Source: Loripinus fragilis
Taxonomy: Eukaryota > Mollusca > Bivalvia > Lucinida > Lucinidae
Assembly (NCBI GenBank): GCA_964019695.1
Contig: OZ026520.1
Location: 34,847,620-34,911,619, forward strand
Direction of reading: 5' to 3'
DNA length: 64,000 nt
The notes beneath the pieces were generated by a model that worked only from the letters and a program-made list of their open reading frames with translations, did no database searches and was not told the DNA's origin. Numbering within the stretch: the stretch's first letter is position 1; each line of letters begins with the position of its first letter. The position numbers and the translations under genes are program-made. Below are positions 34,227-46,545 of the stretch, piece by piece.

Positions 34227-34332
34227 GATAGAAAAATAATTAATAAAATATAATTCTATTCAAAAACAATTTCAGTTTCAAAAAAGTGAGCTGAGCTCTT
34301 ATGCGATGTTAGCACGGTGTCGCCAAAATATA

Positions 34333-34467
34333 AACTGAGGTATTTTAAGCGTCAGGTGATTAGGTCACATGATTAGTTACGGAGACGCTTGATTTTTTAA
34401 ATGCGAGTTTAGCTAGTCAAAGGGAAATAAGTCCTACAGTATTGTTCCAGATGTAAGTATTAACTTT
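34333..34467. repeat. DIRS right inverted terminal repeat
   Basis: Exact reverse complement of 29,281-29,415. It lies upstream of ORF1 and probably carries the promoter; the leader from here to the ORF1 ATG (34,226) is about 110 bp. Confidence 0.93.
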
Positions 34468-34480
34468 TGAAAATGAAATT

Positions 34481-36729
34481 GTATAGACTTGAAATAATTT
34501 AATTCTGTGAACAGCAGCACACCAAATTGATCACAGGGTGTTGAATTGCCAACCACCTCGTAGCGATATATTGCAATGTAGGTAATCCACAGTGTTTTCC
34601 CCTTATGCACAGGAGCGGAGTTTCCTTGCGGAGCGACGAGTATCTCGCGCGGGGGATACCTTACACTGGTATCCATTTATGTCCAGTACTTGCTTGAATA
34701 CCTTTGACAAGATTAATATTGCATTGTATACGCAGCCTGTTCAAAATTATGCTACTATACACGTGCACCTAACTGCACTATTTTGTTGAGGTTATTGGTT
34801 AGCAAATGATGTACTTTGCGTGCTTGTTGGTTATGGTAAGAAATAAAAAGTAAGGATAATCTGCCACCTCCTCTGGCTCAAACATACCAGTAGTAACTGT
34901 TGTTATTTTGGTTTAGTATATTGAGGAGATAGTTATCTCGTAGATGAGCATGGTGGATCGAAAGCAAGTCAAGGGAACAAAAATTTGACTCTAAAACAGC
35001 AACGTCCATACATTATTGGCGTAGCTCCCATTACACAGTTACACACGTGCGCAATAAAAATAGTAGCATTCAAGGAATGTCGCCGAATGTGGTAAAAGAG
35101 ATTTTCCATACAATAAGGAACTGCTCTTAAAGGAAAGAATTTGCTCCCTCTGGGAGCAAATTCTTTCCTTTGAGAGAGGTTCCCATTTTGAAAAGGAGAT
35201 GCAATTGAAGAAAATCACAGCTTGATCCAATAGTCTCCTTTTGTTGTGCGTAACATTTTCAGCGTTCTTGCTACGCCTTATATACATTATATCTATGTCA
35301 AAGCATTGCTGATATTAGATGATTCGCACATTATAAAATATATGTATACTATTCCTAGTATGAAGACTGATTTACGACTGTCTAACACGATCAGTAACAA
35401 ATTATGATGTTGTGATGGGCCAATACTAGACAAAACCAACACTGTGACCTACGATCACAGTGAAGAATCAGACTAGCCAATGCAAGCCGCCCTGTCTGAT
35501 CAGTCTTCACTGCCCGAATTATGAAACAATATGTACCATTACAAGGTGCGAAAATCAACTCAAATAGATTTGAATAATGAGTATTTCCATATTTTATGCC
35601 CTATGTATTCTAAGAATCCATCTATTTTAGAGCACACCCTCTGGTACACAGTGCATATTATTCTCTGCGAAAGTGTTGGGTAACTGCAGGGCATGTTTTT
35701 TCAACATAAAGCTATTTGGGAAGGGCATGTATTTAAAATACTAGATAGAATTTTAAAAATAAGTGTATGCTTTAATTAAAAAGAAAACCTAAATATCTGC
35801 GAAGTCTTTACAACTATCTTGTTACAGGAGAGAGAGGTGGTTACTATACAGCAAAACCTGTCTTTAGCAGCCACTTAAAAAATTGGTTTTCAAGATCGAT
35901 TATTGCTTAATGTAGGTCAAAAGTATTGCTGAATACTCAAAAGGGGAGCATTCTGCAATACTTATAATCTTCATGAAGCTACCATTTGTCTTTAAGATTT
36001 TTGTTTTGTCTATTTTAGAGTGGCCGCTTTAGACAGGTTTCACTGAACCAGAGTAGGTTTGGGATATGAACAAGGAATCTGTATTTGTTGGTCGGTTCAG
36101 TTGTTAAGTAGACTATATCACAAGTACAAAGCTTTGTACTCTTGGTATAGCTTCTTCAATATCTGGGCTCAAAACCAAGTATTGTTACTTAACAATTCAC
36201 TGCTTTAGTTGAACCAATATCTTATATAAATCCATAGATGGTGGTATGATTTAGGTATAAAATAATATTATCACAATATTTATATAAGAGAGACTCTATG
36301 CAAGCTTATGTGAATAGCAACAGCAGATACATATGGATACAGATGACACTCGTTCACTCGAATCTCATAGAACCAGCGTTTTCGCTTCAAGTAATAATTT
36401 TAACACAAGATAAAGTGATCTGTAAAACACTGTTTTTTCTCATAAAATTATATTAGTAGCATGTGACATTGCAGGCTGTTGTTTTACTGTTACGGCTAGT
36501 AATTTAAGCCCACATTCAGCTATTTTCCTGATTGATCTAGCTCTCTGAACAACACATAATTTTTGCCATCATCAGTTTTTGTGTTTTAATGTGCTATTTA
36601 TACACAACTAAATGACAGATTAATAGTCTGATCTTCGCAGGAAAACTAACTTATTAACTGTAAGTTCCATTTAGAATCCCCTGCACACAGATAGAAATGT
36701 TTTAGACGGATGGCTGAGAATGGGTTTGC
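34481..36729. other. no gene seen; hairpins
   Basis: No supported ORF. A hairpin at 35,118-35,185 ('aaaggaaagaatttgctccc' against 'gggagcaaattctttccttt') is nearly perfect. A GCAAACAGTG-like or related palindrome is near 35,440-35,520. A relative of the 10,467 hairpin is at about 36,090-36,215. Confidence 0.5.
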
Positions 36730-37905
36730 TCCCCCCCCCCCCCTAGGGAATTTTGCAGACATATCCTATCTTGTAGAGAATTGAAAGCCGAGTCTTTTGA
36801 GAAATGTTTGCACTCTGTGCTCCGGGGCGTTAGTCTGTGAGAGCCTGTAACATACGTTACTTTATCAAATTAAGAAAAAGTAAATTGAAAGTTTGGGCTG
36901 CAAATTAAAGACATTAAAATATTCATTTTTAAAAATAATTCATATAGTATGCATACTGCATACTGGATATCTTAACTACGTATGACAGCCATTTGAACAA
37001 AATTGCGGCTTCCTAAGGTGTCATATGCGTTACATAAATCAGATAACCCATTAAAATTTGCAAGTGTGACTAACATCATTTACATTCACAATCTCTCTGT
37101 GTGTTTTGCAATCTGTTTTTAACCATGTCTGACTAACTTATGCAATTGGCTAACAGAAAAATTAAATTTTGCTTCCCTATCTTAAATATTTTTGCTGGAA
37201 TAAGCAATTAAACAACCCTACCCCTACCCAGTTTTAAGATGAAAAGTTTGGTATTAAAACTAAAGTAAAAATTGTTAAAAAATATTTGAAGTTGATGAAT
37301 GTGTTTCATTGTTTGGTATTTATTTGCTTATATGAAAATACTCAATAAATCTGCAAGTTTGTTGCAAAATTTTAAATATCAGAGGCTGTAACATATGTTA
37401 CCTGGTTTAATAAATGAGCAAGCTCTTTTTATTTACGTAAGATATGCCTAAAATGTTTTAATTTCCTCGAGGGAATTTTGCAGACATATTCCTTCTTAAA
37501 GTACAACTCAAGCTGCATCGAATAAGGGATGTTTGCACTTTCTAAGTTGGGGCGTTAGTCTGAAACTGCATGTTATATGTGTAACTATATCAAATAAAAA
37601 AAATGTAGTTTGAAAGTTTGAGCTAAAATTGTGAAAAAAACTCGCAGCTGCTGGATATCTTACATTGTTTAAGGATTTTAAGCTGGCTCGTATGATAAAG
37701 ACTTATAGATCTGCTAGTTGTCACCAAGTTTTAAAGATCAGAGAGTGTTACATATGTTAGCATGATAAGTAAAATCATCGAACAGTATTTTGACATCAAG
37801 CAGAGTAAGGGCCTGCTCCATGCTAATCCCCTTTGCAATTCTACAGACATATTACATCTAATGTAACCATTCAAGGTGCATTTAATAAGAAATGTTTGCA
37901 CTCTG
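36730..37905 (+). repeat. three tandem sub-units of the arm A repeat
   Basis: Sub-units start near 36,745 ('agggaattttgcagacatat'), 37,467 and 37,832 ('gcaattctacagacatatta'). Each is followed by 'atgtttgcactctgt', 'ggggcgttag' and a 'gtaac..gttac' palindrome. The first follows a 14-base C run (36,730-36,743), like 14,144 and, inverted, 41,687. Confidence 0.7.
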
Positions 37906-40900
37906 TAGGTCGGGGCGTTAGCCTGTAACAGCTTGTTACATATGTTACTATATTAATTTGAGAATAAGAAATTTGAATGTTTGAGCTACAGAATGAAAAC
38001 ATTAAAATAATCTAACTAATTGACATTCATATAGTCTGCATACTGGATGTATTTACTACATATGGAAGCTGTTTAACATTAACATGGCTAACTGTGGTGT
38101 TATGTGCGTAACATGAACCTAATTATAATTTAAAAGCCATAATTTTGGCTACCGTCATATAGTTAAACAACTACTGTGACTTGGTTTCAAACTGTTTTAT
38201 TAGATTTTACAAACATATACTCAATTGATGAATAGGAAAAAATAAGTTTGCTTTTCTATCTTAAATAAACTGGCTTATAGGAGCTAATACACAGCCCTAT
38301 TCCCAGTTTTACCGAGAAGCACATTTTGTTATTACCGTTTAAGTAAAACACATGAAAGCGATTGCAGCGTGTGGATATTTTACATTTTCTTAGTCTGTCT
38401 TGCTCATTTATCTGCAAGATGTCATTAAGTTTTAGATCAGGACACTAAATGTGTGCTTATAAGTCCTTGGTGCCAAAACACTATAAATTATATTCATTTC
38501 TGATTTTCGCGTCCATGGGCTGTTGTTACAGATGTTATCAATGACCTTTTGGACACATTTCCTAATACTGTGCATATAATGCTAAATATAGAGCCACAAA
38601 TAGAAAAAAGTTTTACATTTGTACAAGTCAATACAATAAATGAAATGGTCCAAACTAATTCTCATCGATTTAACATTCATGTTAAACGTTTGCCATTGTC
38701 TGCTTCTGTGGTAATCATTATTATCACACGCCTCCTTTCAACTAGTAGAATCATCACACAATATTTCAATCATTTACTGTCTACAATTTTACCACCAGTC
38801 CACTCAAAATTGATGACCCGTTATCAACTTTCAAATTTTGCCATTCATGGCTTGGAACATTCGGAAACTGATATGAATTCCTAATAGTTGGCTATTTGAG
38901 TATGTGTTTCAAGTGATACTCTGCAAGTAGGAGAAAGACTTAAGCTTTACAAGGAGGAAAACTATGCCATTAAAAGGAATGAGTACCTGGACTGATGTAC
39001 CTTGATATTTCTATGATAAAGAATCATATCTTAGCTGGTTAACTTTTAAAAATATAGCCTTTCCATACATGCAACAAACATATTTTCATCTAAAAATGTC
39101 TCTGCACTTATTATCTTTCCCCAAGTATTCAAAAACTTATTTGAATTCTTAGTACTTCTGAAGTGCTGAAACCGAGGTAACTCGTTTCCTTCAGATAAAC
39201 AAACTAGATGTATCACAGCAGGTAAAGCAATGCAATGCAGAATGAACAGAGCGCAAATTAGACCCTTTCACTTCAATGATTCACTAAGTTTCTAAGATAT
39301 GAGCGCTTATTAAAGGATGTAATAACTCGTCATAATAAATGAGCAAGGGCATTGTCGTGACATCCTTTTTGATTACACAGTCAGGCAAGTGTTTTCAATT
39401 TCAGTGTTTTCAATGGATCATGAAATGGGGCAACCTTATCAACTTGTTTACTCTGTATAAATCTTCCATAGAGCATAATATAGAACTACTGGTTATCCTA
39501 TTCTACCCATAGTCCACTTTCCTTCTTTTGAATGCAACAGCTAATGATATGGCTGCAAAAACTGAGAAGACAAAGGTTTTACATTATTTTAAGGCTTGCT
39601 TCAATGTACTGACAACAAAAACAACCAGCTGCAAACATAATTGTTGGCAATGTCCGACTTCGTGTTCTTTCTCATATACCAGATAACTTTCAAGGTGTAA
39701 CAGAAATTGTTTCAGGCTGTCTGTCAAAACAATCAAGAGTCAACATTGTAACTAAAAAAAACTTATAAAGTTCTTTGGGCGCAGCAAAATACTATTGATC
39801 TAAGACCTGAGGACTTAAGCACTTAAGGACTGAAAAGGTTCCATGGCAAATGTTGCAAAAAAGCAGCCTATCAAATTTCTGTTGATATCTTAAAGTATTC
39901 TTAGAGGTACACGGTAGAGACATAGCTTTTGCAAAATCAGAGCAAAGTTATCATTGACTAGCACGGATGCAGATGCAGCTGCAGTAAGATTGCTCTTGCC
40001 ACTTCACAGGAAGATACATATACCAGAGTCATACTCCATTGTATGCATATATGTGAAATGGCATTAAACCCATATTTAATAAGGTGTTTGTTCCCATGAC
40101 ACTGACTTGCTGTTTCTGCTTTTGAAGAATGCTAAGGATTTAAGATATAGCTGAGTCAATTTGTTTGACGCTGGCACTGGTCACACATACAAAGAAAATT
40201 TAGTCTTTTGATGGAAAAAGAGGAGGATCACACTAAATGCCTGTAAGTAATGTTTGTCACAATTACCAATTTTAAAAAGTAATCTTAATTTATGTAACAC
40301 ATTTAACACCATAGGAAGCTGTATATTTGTTAGCAACACTTTCTTATGTATCAAAGGTATTCAGCATGCAAACTACATGAATAATTCAAATAAATAGATA
40401 GTTTTATGTCTTCTTTCTGTTTCTCAGACTTTCAATTCATTTATTCTTAAATTGATATGGTAACATATGTAACATACCATTACAGGCTAACCCTATGGTT
40501 AATAGAGTGCAAACATCTCTTATTTGATGCAGCTTGAATTGTTCTTTAAGGTAGGATATGTCTGCACAATTCCTAAAGGGGTGGAGAGGAACAGGATTGT
40601 ACTCAGTTTGCAGTCCTAATATTATTCGATGAATCTACTTGTTGTGATGAAATGGGTAATTATTTTGCAATAGAAGCAGACACAATGATAGACATTGTGA
40701 GGGTGACTTGAATAAAGATTGTTTTAAATGATTATATTTAATAGGAATATTTATTAAATTGTGTCATTTAAATGAAACTATTATTTTCTATCTATATGTC
40801 TATATATTTTAATATTATAGGCATAAGGAAATATGTGATAAAAAGATTATATATAACATCTGTAACACAATTCTATGGGCTTGTTATCAGCAATGACTGT

Positions 40901-41733
40901 AATTAGTAAGACTAAATAACCAGAGGCTAGAGATTAATAGAAAAACATGTGAAAAATAGTATTTTTTCTGAGATATCATCTCTTACTTCCAAGATAATTT
41001 CCTTGCTCATTCATTATACCATGTAACATACGTTACATATTTAATAAGTGCTCTGATCCTGATGCCAACTTGCAAATGTATGATTCTTTATTGCATCAGC
41101 AAGACAGTGCCAAAAATGTAAGATATCCACGGGCGTCAAATATTTTCATATATTTTTCTTCAATAATAGATACCAAAATTGGATACTTAAAATTGGGGGA
41201 AGGGTTGTTTAATAGCTCATATAAAACAACGTATTTGCGATAGAAAAGCAAACTTTGTGTTTTTTATTAGTTGAATGAGTATTGTAGTAAACTAAGATTA
41301 AAAACACTTGTAAAAATGCACAAATCGTCTTTAAAATTAAATGATGTTAGTCACAATTTCAACTTTCAAAGGGGAATTTAATCTATGTAACGCATATAAC
41401 ACCATTGAAGGCTGTAATTTTGTTTAAAATGCTGCTTTTATGTAGCTTAGGCATCCAGCTTGCAAACTACATAAGAAATTAAAATAATTAGATGGTTTAA
41501 TGTCTTCTTTCTGTAGCTCAAACTTTCATTTTGATTTTTCCTTAGTTTGTTACAGTAACATATGTAACAGGCTGTCAGAGACTAAAGCCCCGGAGCACAG
41601 AGTGCAAACATCTCTTAAAAGATGCGGCATGAAATTTTCTTCAAGATAGGATATGTCTGCAAAATTCCCTAGGGGGGGGGGGGGGGGACAGGACCTTTTT
41701 TAGCTCGAAGTCTATTTAGATTACAACAATAGA
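37905..41733. repeat. arm A' of the large inverted repeat
   Basis: Reverse complement of 14,107-17,912, with scattered substitutions and small indels, so the duplication is not recent. The outer end has a 16-base G run (41,672-41,687), then 'acaggacc' and 'agctcgaagtctat'. The 111-residue frame at 38,549-38,884 (plus) corresponds to a shorter frame-broken version in arm A. The two arms enclose about 20 kb that includes the C2HC gene pair and the DIRS element. Confidence 0.85.
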
Positions 41734-43561
41734 CCCCTTTCCCATTATCGGATTTTACCTGTATCACGTGATATCGGCTGACCAGTCCAACAATTGGACT
41801 ACTTCCGGTATATGAAGCTGTAATAACTTACTACTAATTTTGCATGCATTTCATTTATATTCATAACGGTTAAAACACCAAACAAAAGGAAAATGGCAAT
41901 AATATGTGCCACAATAACATATGATGACAAAAAGAGTTAATTTTATTTCAAATTTATCTAATTTACGCTGAACGATGCCTTGTATACTTTTATTCAAGTG
42001 GGCCGCGTACCGGCATATATATCCACAATTATTCCCGCTGCTGCTGACGAAGACCCTGATGAGATGATGTGTTTCCCTGCGGGTCTACACTATTTATTAA
42101 CTTTCCCAACAAGAATGTCCAAAATATCACAGAAATCGATGTGTCTTTATGCGAACTTTTCCGAGAAAGGATGTGTTTCGTGGGTACTCAAAAGAACCAT
42201 CTCAACGAAACGCTTGTTTTTTGTATTCAAACGCATATTTTTGTAAGATTCGGACCGAGTGTAAATTAAGAGGAGAATAATAAATTTTATATTCAATTTT
42301 ATTGCAACTCCTTTTAGCTCAAACTACTGAAAGCTCGCTGTGAAATGTCTAAAACCCGCGCGCACTTCGAGTTGAAAAGAGAGAATATTTAAATGGGTCC
42401 CTATTTGTAGATAACCAGTTACGTAAAGGCTAAGGTATTGAAATTTGGGACCGCATATGCGCCCAAAACTGAATGCCGGGTAACTGATATCCCTCCTTGG
42501 TAAAATTGTTATTGCATTTGTAAACGTATGATAGAAACTTTTAACAATGTTTCTACAGTATCTGTTTTTATAGCTTCGTGGGAACATTTACAGATCTTAA
42601 TTATTAAGTTACTTGAAGAATTTTTGGGTAGAATTTTTAAAGATGTGTAATTTCATCTAAATGTTTCAAAGAAACAGCAATATGTATTCATTTTACTATT
42701 TTTTGGCACTGGATGTACGCACCAAAATTCGAATCCGGCCACTGTAGTCTAGCCATTAAGAAATTAAGAATGGAATCGTTACTTTTCGTATTCTCGAAAA
42801 AGGATAAATCTATATTTTCATATACATTTATAAGTATTCCGTTTTTTTTTTTACTATACATGTAGTTAACTTAAGTAAAAACTATACTTTGATTTCGAAC
42901 TACTATATAAATCGGCGCAGATTAAAGCAGACTCTAGAGAGCGCACATACTCGCGAGAGTCTTTGCTGCTCGCACACACCAGGGTCTTTATAGTAGAACT
43001 ATCCTGCGCGCACGCACGCACACACACACACACACACACATTATGGATGTAGATGAAGACTCAGCCTCAAGCCCCGCTGGATAAGTTTGTGTTGGGCGTT
43101 TTAGAGAGTTTTACATATACATGTATGTGATAAGTAGACGTCTAGCTGAGCTTCTTATCAACTTCAAAGAAAGCGACTGGTCACCGTGCCAAAGTTCTAA
43201 AGACAAGGGTGCAATATTTTATTGTTTTCAAAGGGCCCCCCCCCCCCCCCCCCGGTAAGTCATTGAAGAAACGGATGCAATTTGGGCCAGCACAAAATAA
43301 AATGTATCTTATCACTCAGTGGACAGATTACAGATGTAACCATACATGACCATAGTGACACGCAGTCTTGTCAGACTCTTCAATCAATAATTGCCGTTTT
43401 TTTATATCTTTAAATAAAATTTTAACCGATATATAGCAGTTCTATAAAGTGAGATCAACAGTCAGTATATGTTGCTTTATACCGGAAGTAGTCCAATTGC
43501 TGGACTGACCTTCGATGTCACGTGATATAGGTAAAATCCGATAATGGGAAACTCCTCTATT
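41733..43561. repeat. 1.8 kb TIR element
   Basis: The left end 'tttcccattatcggatttta', 'atcacgtgatatcgg' and 'caattggactacttccggta' is inverted at 43,480-43,555. The arms are about 80 bp. The interior holds an AT-rich stretch, a (CA)n run and an 18-base C run but no transposase, so it is non-autonomous. The 88-residue frame at 41,980 is unsupported. Confidence 0.75.
43007..43040. repeat. (CA)n microsatellite
   Basis: 'cgcgcacgcacgca' grading into a pure CA run of about 11 units. Confidence 0.9.
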
Positions 43562-43671
43562 AAATCAAAATCAATGTGTTTTTCAGACAAAGCAAATGTG
43601 AGTTGATTTCTCCGGACAGTTTTTGGACGTTTATACACAATCTTCAGTGTGTCAAGTCCCAGATCAATAAC

Positions 43672-43891
43672 TGTAAATCCGGAAACTTTCGCGAGAACTT
43701 TATTTTCGCGAATAGCATTAAAAGACATATTTGCGACGTTAAAATTCGCGACTAAGGCATGATTTACCTCCATCAATAAACGACAGAGTGATTTCGCCAA
43801 TTCGCTAGAGTTTTATTTTCACGAAACTTCGCATATGCGAAGTTTCGCGAAATTAAAACCCTCGCGAAAATTTCCGAATTTACTGTATTTT
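43672..43891. repeat. MITE with ACTGTAAATCCGGAAA ends
   Basis: 'actgtaaatccggaaacttt' with 'cgcgagaac' is inverted as 'cctcgcgaaaatttccgaat' with 'ttactgta'. The centre is 'cttcgcatatgcgaag'. It starts about 10 bp after the stop codon of the ShKT exon. Confidence 0.75.
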
Positions 43892-43902
43892 GGTCAGTTT
43901 TA

Positions 43903-44084
43903 TCATGCTCCCGTAGCTTCCGTTGTGGCCTCTGTTGGACATTTATCACAGGTTGACAAGCAAAACAAGGAAACCTTCACATTGTCACAGTGGCCTTCGT
44001 TCTTGACCTTCTGACATTTAGAACCAAGTAGGTCCCGACACAGGGCAGGTGTAATGTTAGTTAATGGATCTGGTGAGGTTGGAG
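43903..44084 (-). CDS. terminal exon with ShKT domain
   Basis: Acceptor 'ttttattttgtag', then PTSPDPLTNITPAL linker (sequon NIT) and a six-cysteine domain starting CRDLLGSKC. The Cys spacing is C-x7-C-x8-C-x8-C-x3-C-x2-C, the ShKT pattern. The Thr/Glu/Ala tail TEATTEATGA then stops. ShKT domains are small disulfide-rich extracellular modules found in many secreted proteins and enzymes, and some members block potassium channels. Here the Lys of the usual functional pair is followed by Val rather than an aromatic, so channel block cannot be assumed. Entry phase 1 matches the exit of the Ig4 exon at 47,973. A MITE of the 54,062 family starts at 44,099, within the acceptor region. The domain call is firm; the link to the Ig exons is inferred. 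Confidence 0.75.
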
Positions 44085-44097
44085 CTACAAAATAAAA

Positions 44098-46071
44098 TAA
44101 TTGAGCCGTGACATGTGATTTCCAACAATGTTGTATTTTGACAAGTGTAGACTCAGACGAGCCTGTGCAGCCTCCTTTTAAGCTTAGAAACTCCAAATGC
44201 TGTTCAGCCAGTACACGGGTGGTAAACCTAGGAACTACCACGAAATTGTGTTAACGTAATTTTGTTCCCAAGCCACATCCGGGACACGTCGTGGTAGTTT
44301 CCAGGCCGAAAATTGGATAAAGAAAGGTTGGTGTCACTTTTATTTTTGTTTTATTTTACAACTTAGAACAAACAATGGTGAAATCCGACAATGTGGTTCC
44401 GTGTAAGTATGTCTCAGCGTCCCCTCTAGCCCAAAATTTTGTTTGAAAAGTTATTTTCTTTCTTTTGTAACGTGTTTCCCCACTGAGCATCGGACAAACT
44501 TTCCCCAAAGTTCGAAGGATTTTAGCCCATATCTGTCAAATTGAATGGAATTTGATATCATTTGACGATGGGAATGATAAAAAGACCCTGAATAAACATT
44601 TCTACACAGAAAAAAAATCTGAGCATTTACTTCGTAAACGATTCATGCTCCATTCGTCCTGTGTGGTAGTTTCCAGCTCATCGTGGTAGTTAAAATGCTG
44701 TCGTGGTAGTTTCCAAGACTTTGTAGGAATTTAGTAGTAGTTCGCATCAGCAGATTTCCACTATTCAGGGGCTACTTCATTTTTATAAAGACAGGGTGTG
44801 CGGGCCGAAACTTGAATACTCCTCTTATTCATACGAAGACCTTTTCAAATAACCTTTTGTCAGATAACAAATGACGACTGCCTGAATTTTAATTTTAGTT
44901 GGCTATTGAAATGATGGGAAGAATGAAAAGAAGGGATATTCACATTTTTTGTTTTTGAATAAACATGCTTTTTAATTATCAAATAACATGCCCGTTCATC
45001 GTCACACTCGCATGTATATAAAAAGTGTCCCAACCCGAGGATATTTCTCTTTTTTCCGAAGCGCAAGTACTAACAATACTTTGGGCCAGTAGTCTTAGCC
45101 TGCCATTTTATCTTAAAGCTGACTGAACATGGAACAACGTAGCGAGTGACGCAATTTTTTATATCATTTTTTTTTGTCTGTTGCTTGGTCCACCACGGCT
45201 CAACTGATGACCTTCTTTTGCTTTAGATTTCCAGAGGTGTTGTTTGGCAGTCCAGGGCATGGTCTCCACCTGTCAGGCATCACATTGAATCTCGAGTCCT
45301 CAGCTTCTTCATGGTGTTGAAATGTGGTTTATTTGTTTACCGTGGTAATTGATTGACGAGTTCGAGGGTTATCATGCGAAACAAACAACAACTATAATGT
45401 TTTGTAACACTTCAGAAACGTATCCTATAAAGTCTTGGAAACTACCACGATAGCATTTTACCTACCACGATGAGCTGGAAACTACCACACAGGACGAACG
45501 GGGCATGAATCGTTTACGAGTAAATGCTCAGATTTTTTTTCTGTGCAGGAATGTTTATTCAGGGTCTTTTTATCATTTCCATCGTCAAATGATATCAAAT
45601 TCCATTCAATTTGACAGATATGGGCTAAAATCCTTCGAACTTTGGGGAAAGTTGGTCCGATGCTCAGTGGGGAAACACGTTACAAAAGAAAGAAAATAAC
45701 TTTTCAAATAAAATTTTGGGCTAGAGGGGCCGCTGAGACATACTTACACGGAACCACATTGTCGGATTTCACCATTGTTTGTTCTAAGTTGTAAAATAAA
45801 ACAAAAATAAAAGTGACACCAACCTTTCTTTATCCAATTTTCGGCCTGGAAACTACCACGACGTGTCCCGGATGTGGCTTGGGAACAAAATTACGTTAAC
45901 ACAATTTCGTGGTAGTTCCTAGGTTTACCACCCGTGCAGTAGCTTAACTGTCATAGAATATTCAAGCGACTAGCAAAGGCTCTGATAAGACTGCGCGTAT
46001 GCGCAGGCTTGTCTGAGTCTTTGCTGGTCGCACATACCACTTTGTTGGAAATCTCATGTCACGGCTCAATT
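44098..46071. repeat. MITE of the TTGAGCCGCGACATG family, split by another element
   Basis: The left part 44,098-44,214 ('aattgagccgtgacatgtga' to 'ctgttcagccagta') and right part 45,937-46,071 ('cagtagcttaactgtc' to 'catgtcacggctcaatt') match the uninterrupted copy at 54,062-54,273. The insertion 44,215-45,936 separates them. Confidence 0.85.
44215..45936. mobile_element. 1,722-bp TIR element with 5-bp target duplication CAGTA
   Basis: The terminal inverted repeats are about 500 bp (44,215-44,724 and 45,420-45,936), beginning CACGGGTGGTAAACCTAGG. Flanks are CAGTA on both sides (44,210-44,214 and 45,937-45,941). The homologous empty site at 54,172 has a single CAGTA. Subterminal copies of 'gtggtagtttcca' lie in both arms (44,290, 44,666, 44,703 and inverted on the right). 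There is no transposase, so it is non-autonomous. A 5-bp duplication and CAC termini are features of the Transib superfamily, the relatives of RAG1; the inner bases differ from the usual Transib end, so this is tentative. Confidence 0.85.
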
Positions 46072-46459
46072 CATATTGTAAGCTGAGACAATTTTTTATT
46101 GCATGCTGGGTAATTTTTCCTAATTTTTGTCCTCTGATGACTTTTTTTTCAAAACTAACTTTTTCAAAATATTCTTTCAGGAACACTATCAGAATGTCAA
46201 ATGGTTTGGTTCCAGATCTCGGTCCAAACTGATTCCAAAGATCATCAGCATATGACAAACTTTGCCGCTAGCAGGCAAAGAGTTAAACCTCATTTTCGAT
46301 TTTTTTCATGTAAAATTTGTTATGATAAAACATGTGTTTGTTTGTATGTTTGAGTTGATGCTTTACGCCCCAGTCAACAATTTTTAATTATGTCAGGATG
46401 TTTTCTGGGTTGAACCAGATATAAACAGAGGATATATATAGTTTATCGCTAAAGGGCAC

Positions 46460-46545
46460 AGTACAATGCTTCTGGTTAGGCTAGAACCAGGGACCCTCAA
46501 TCTGAAATTGAGCACTCTACAATTGAGCCATTGCGCCCCTCTACA
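46460..46545 (-). repeat. tRNA-like SINE head
   Basis: On the minus strand 'gcgcaatggctcaattgtag' is A-box-like and 'ccctggttctagcc' B-box-like. No acceptor pairing. The sequence from 46,560 to 47,690 shows only dispersed repeats: a GCAAACAGTG palindrome at 46,748-46,818 and 'gattgtt...tggctctt' blocks at 47,330-47,600, related to 53,380-53,480. Confidence 0.45.

Larger units (their letters stand above)
29243..34480 (-). mobile_element. DIRS-type tyrosine-recombinase retrotransposon, apparently intact
   Basis: About 5.24 kb, transcribed on the minus strand: ORF1, then RT/RNase H with a methyltransferase-like region, then an overlapping tyrosine recombinase (YR). Terminal inverted repeats of 135 bp (29,281-29,415 and 34,333-34,467) are identical by eye. 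An internal complementary region at 29,473-29,577 joins the complements of the two outer ends, as the DIRS circular-intermediate model expects. The ends share AAATT (29,243-29,247 and 34,476-34,480). No target-site duplication is expected, and none is seen. DIRS elements integrate through YR rather than an integrase. Open ORFs and identical repeats indicate a recent insertion. Confidence 0.92.

Noticed and set aside
38549..38884. 111-residue frame in arm A'
   Set aside because: The counterpart in arm A is frame-broken at several points and the composition is ordinary; no domain recognised.
43477..43800. 107-residue minus-strand frame downstream of the ShKT exon
   Set aside because: It is assembled from two TIR elements plus a middle piece; the ShKT exon already ends with a stop. 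The middle piece is only noted as a finding.
43903..44084. ShKT exon as a venom-type toxin gene
   Set aside because: The domain is attached to Ig exons in phase, the functional Lys-aromatic pair is not kept, and ShKT domains are widespread in non-toxin proteins.
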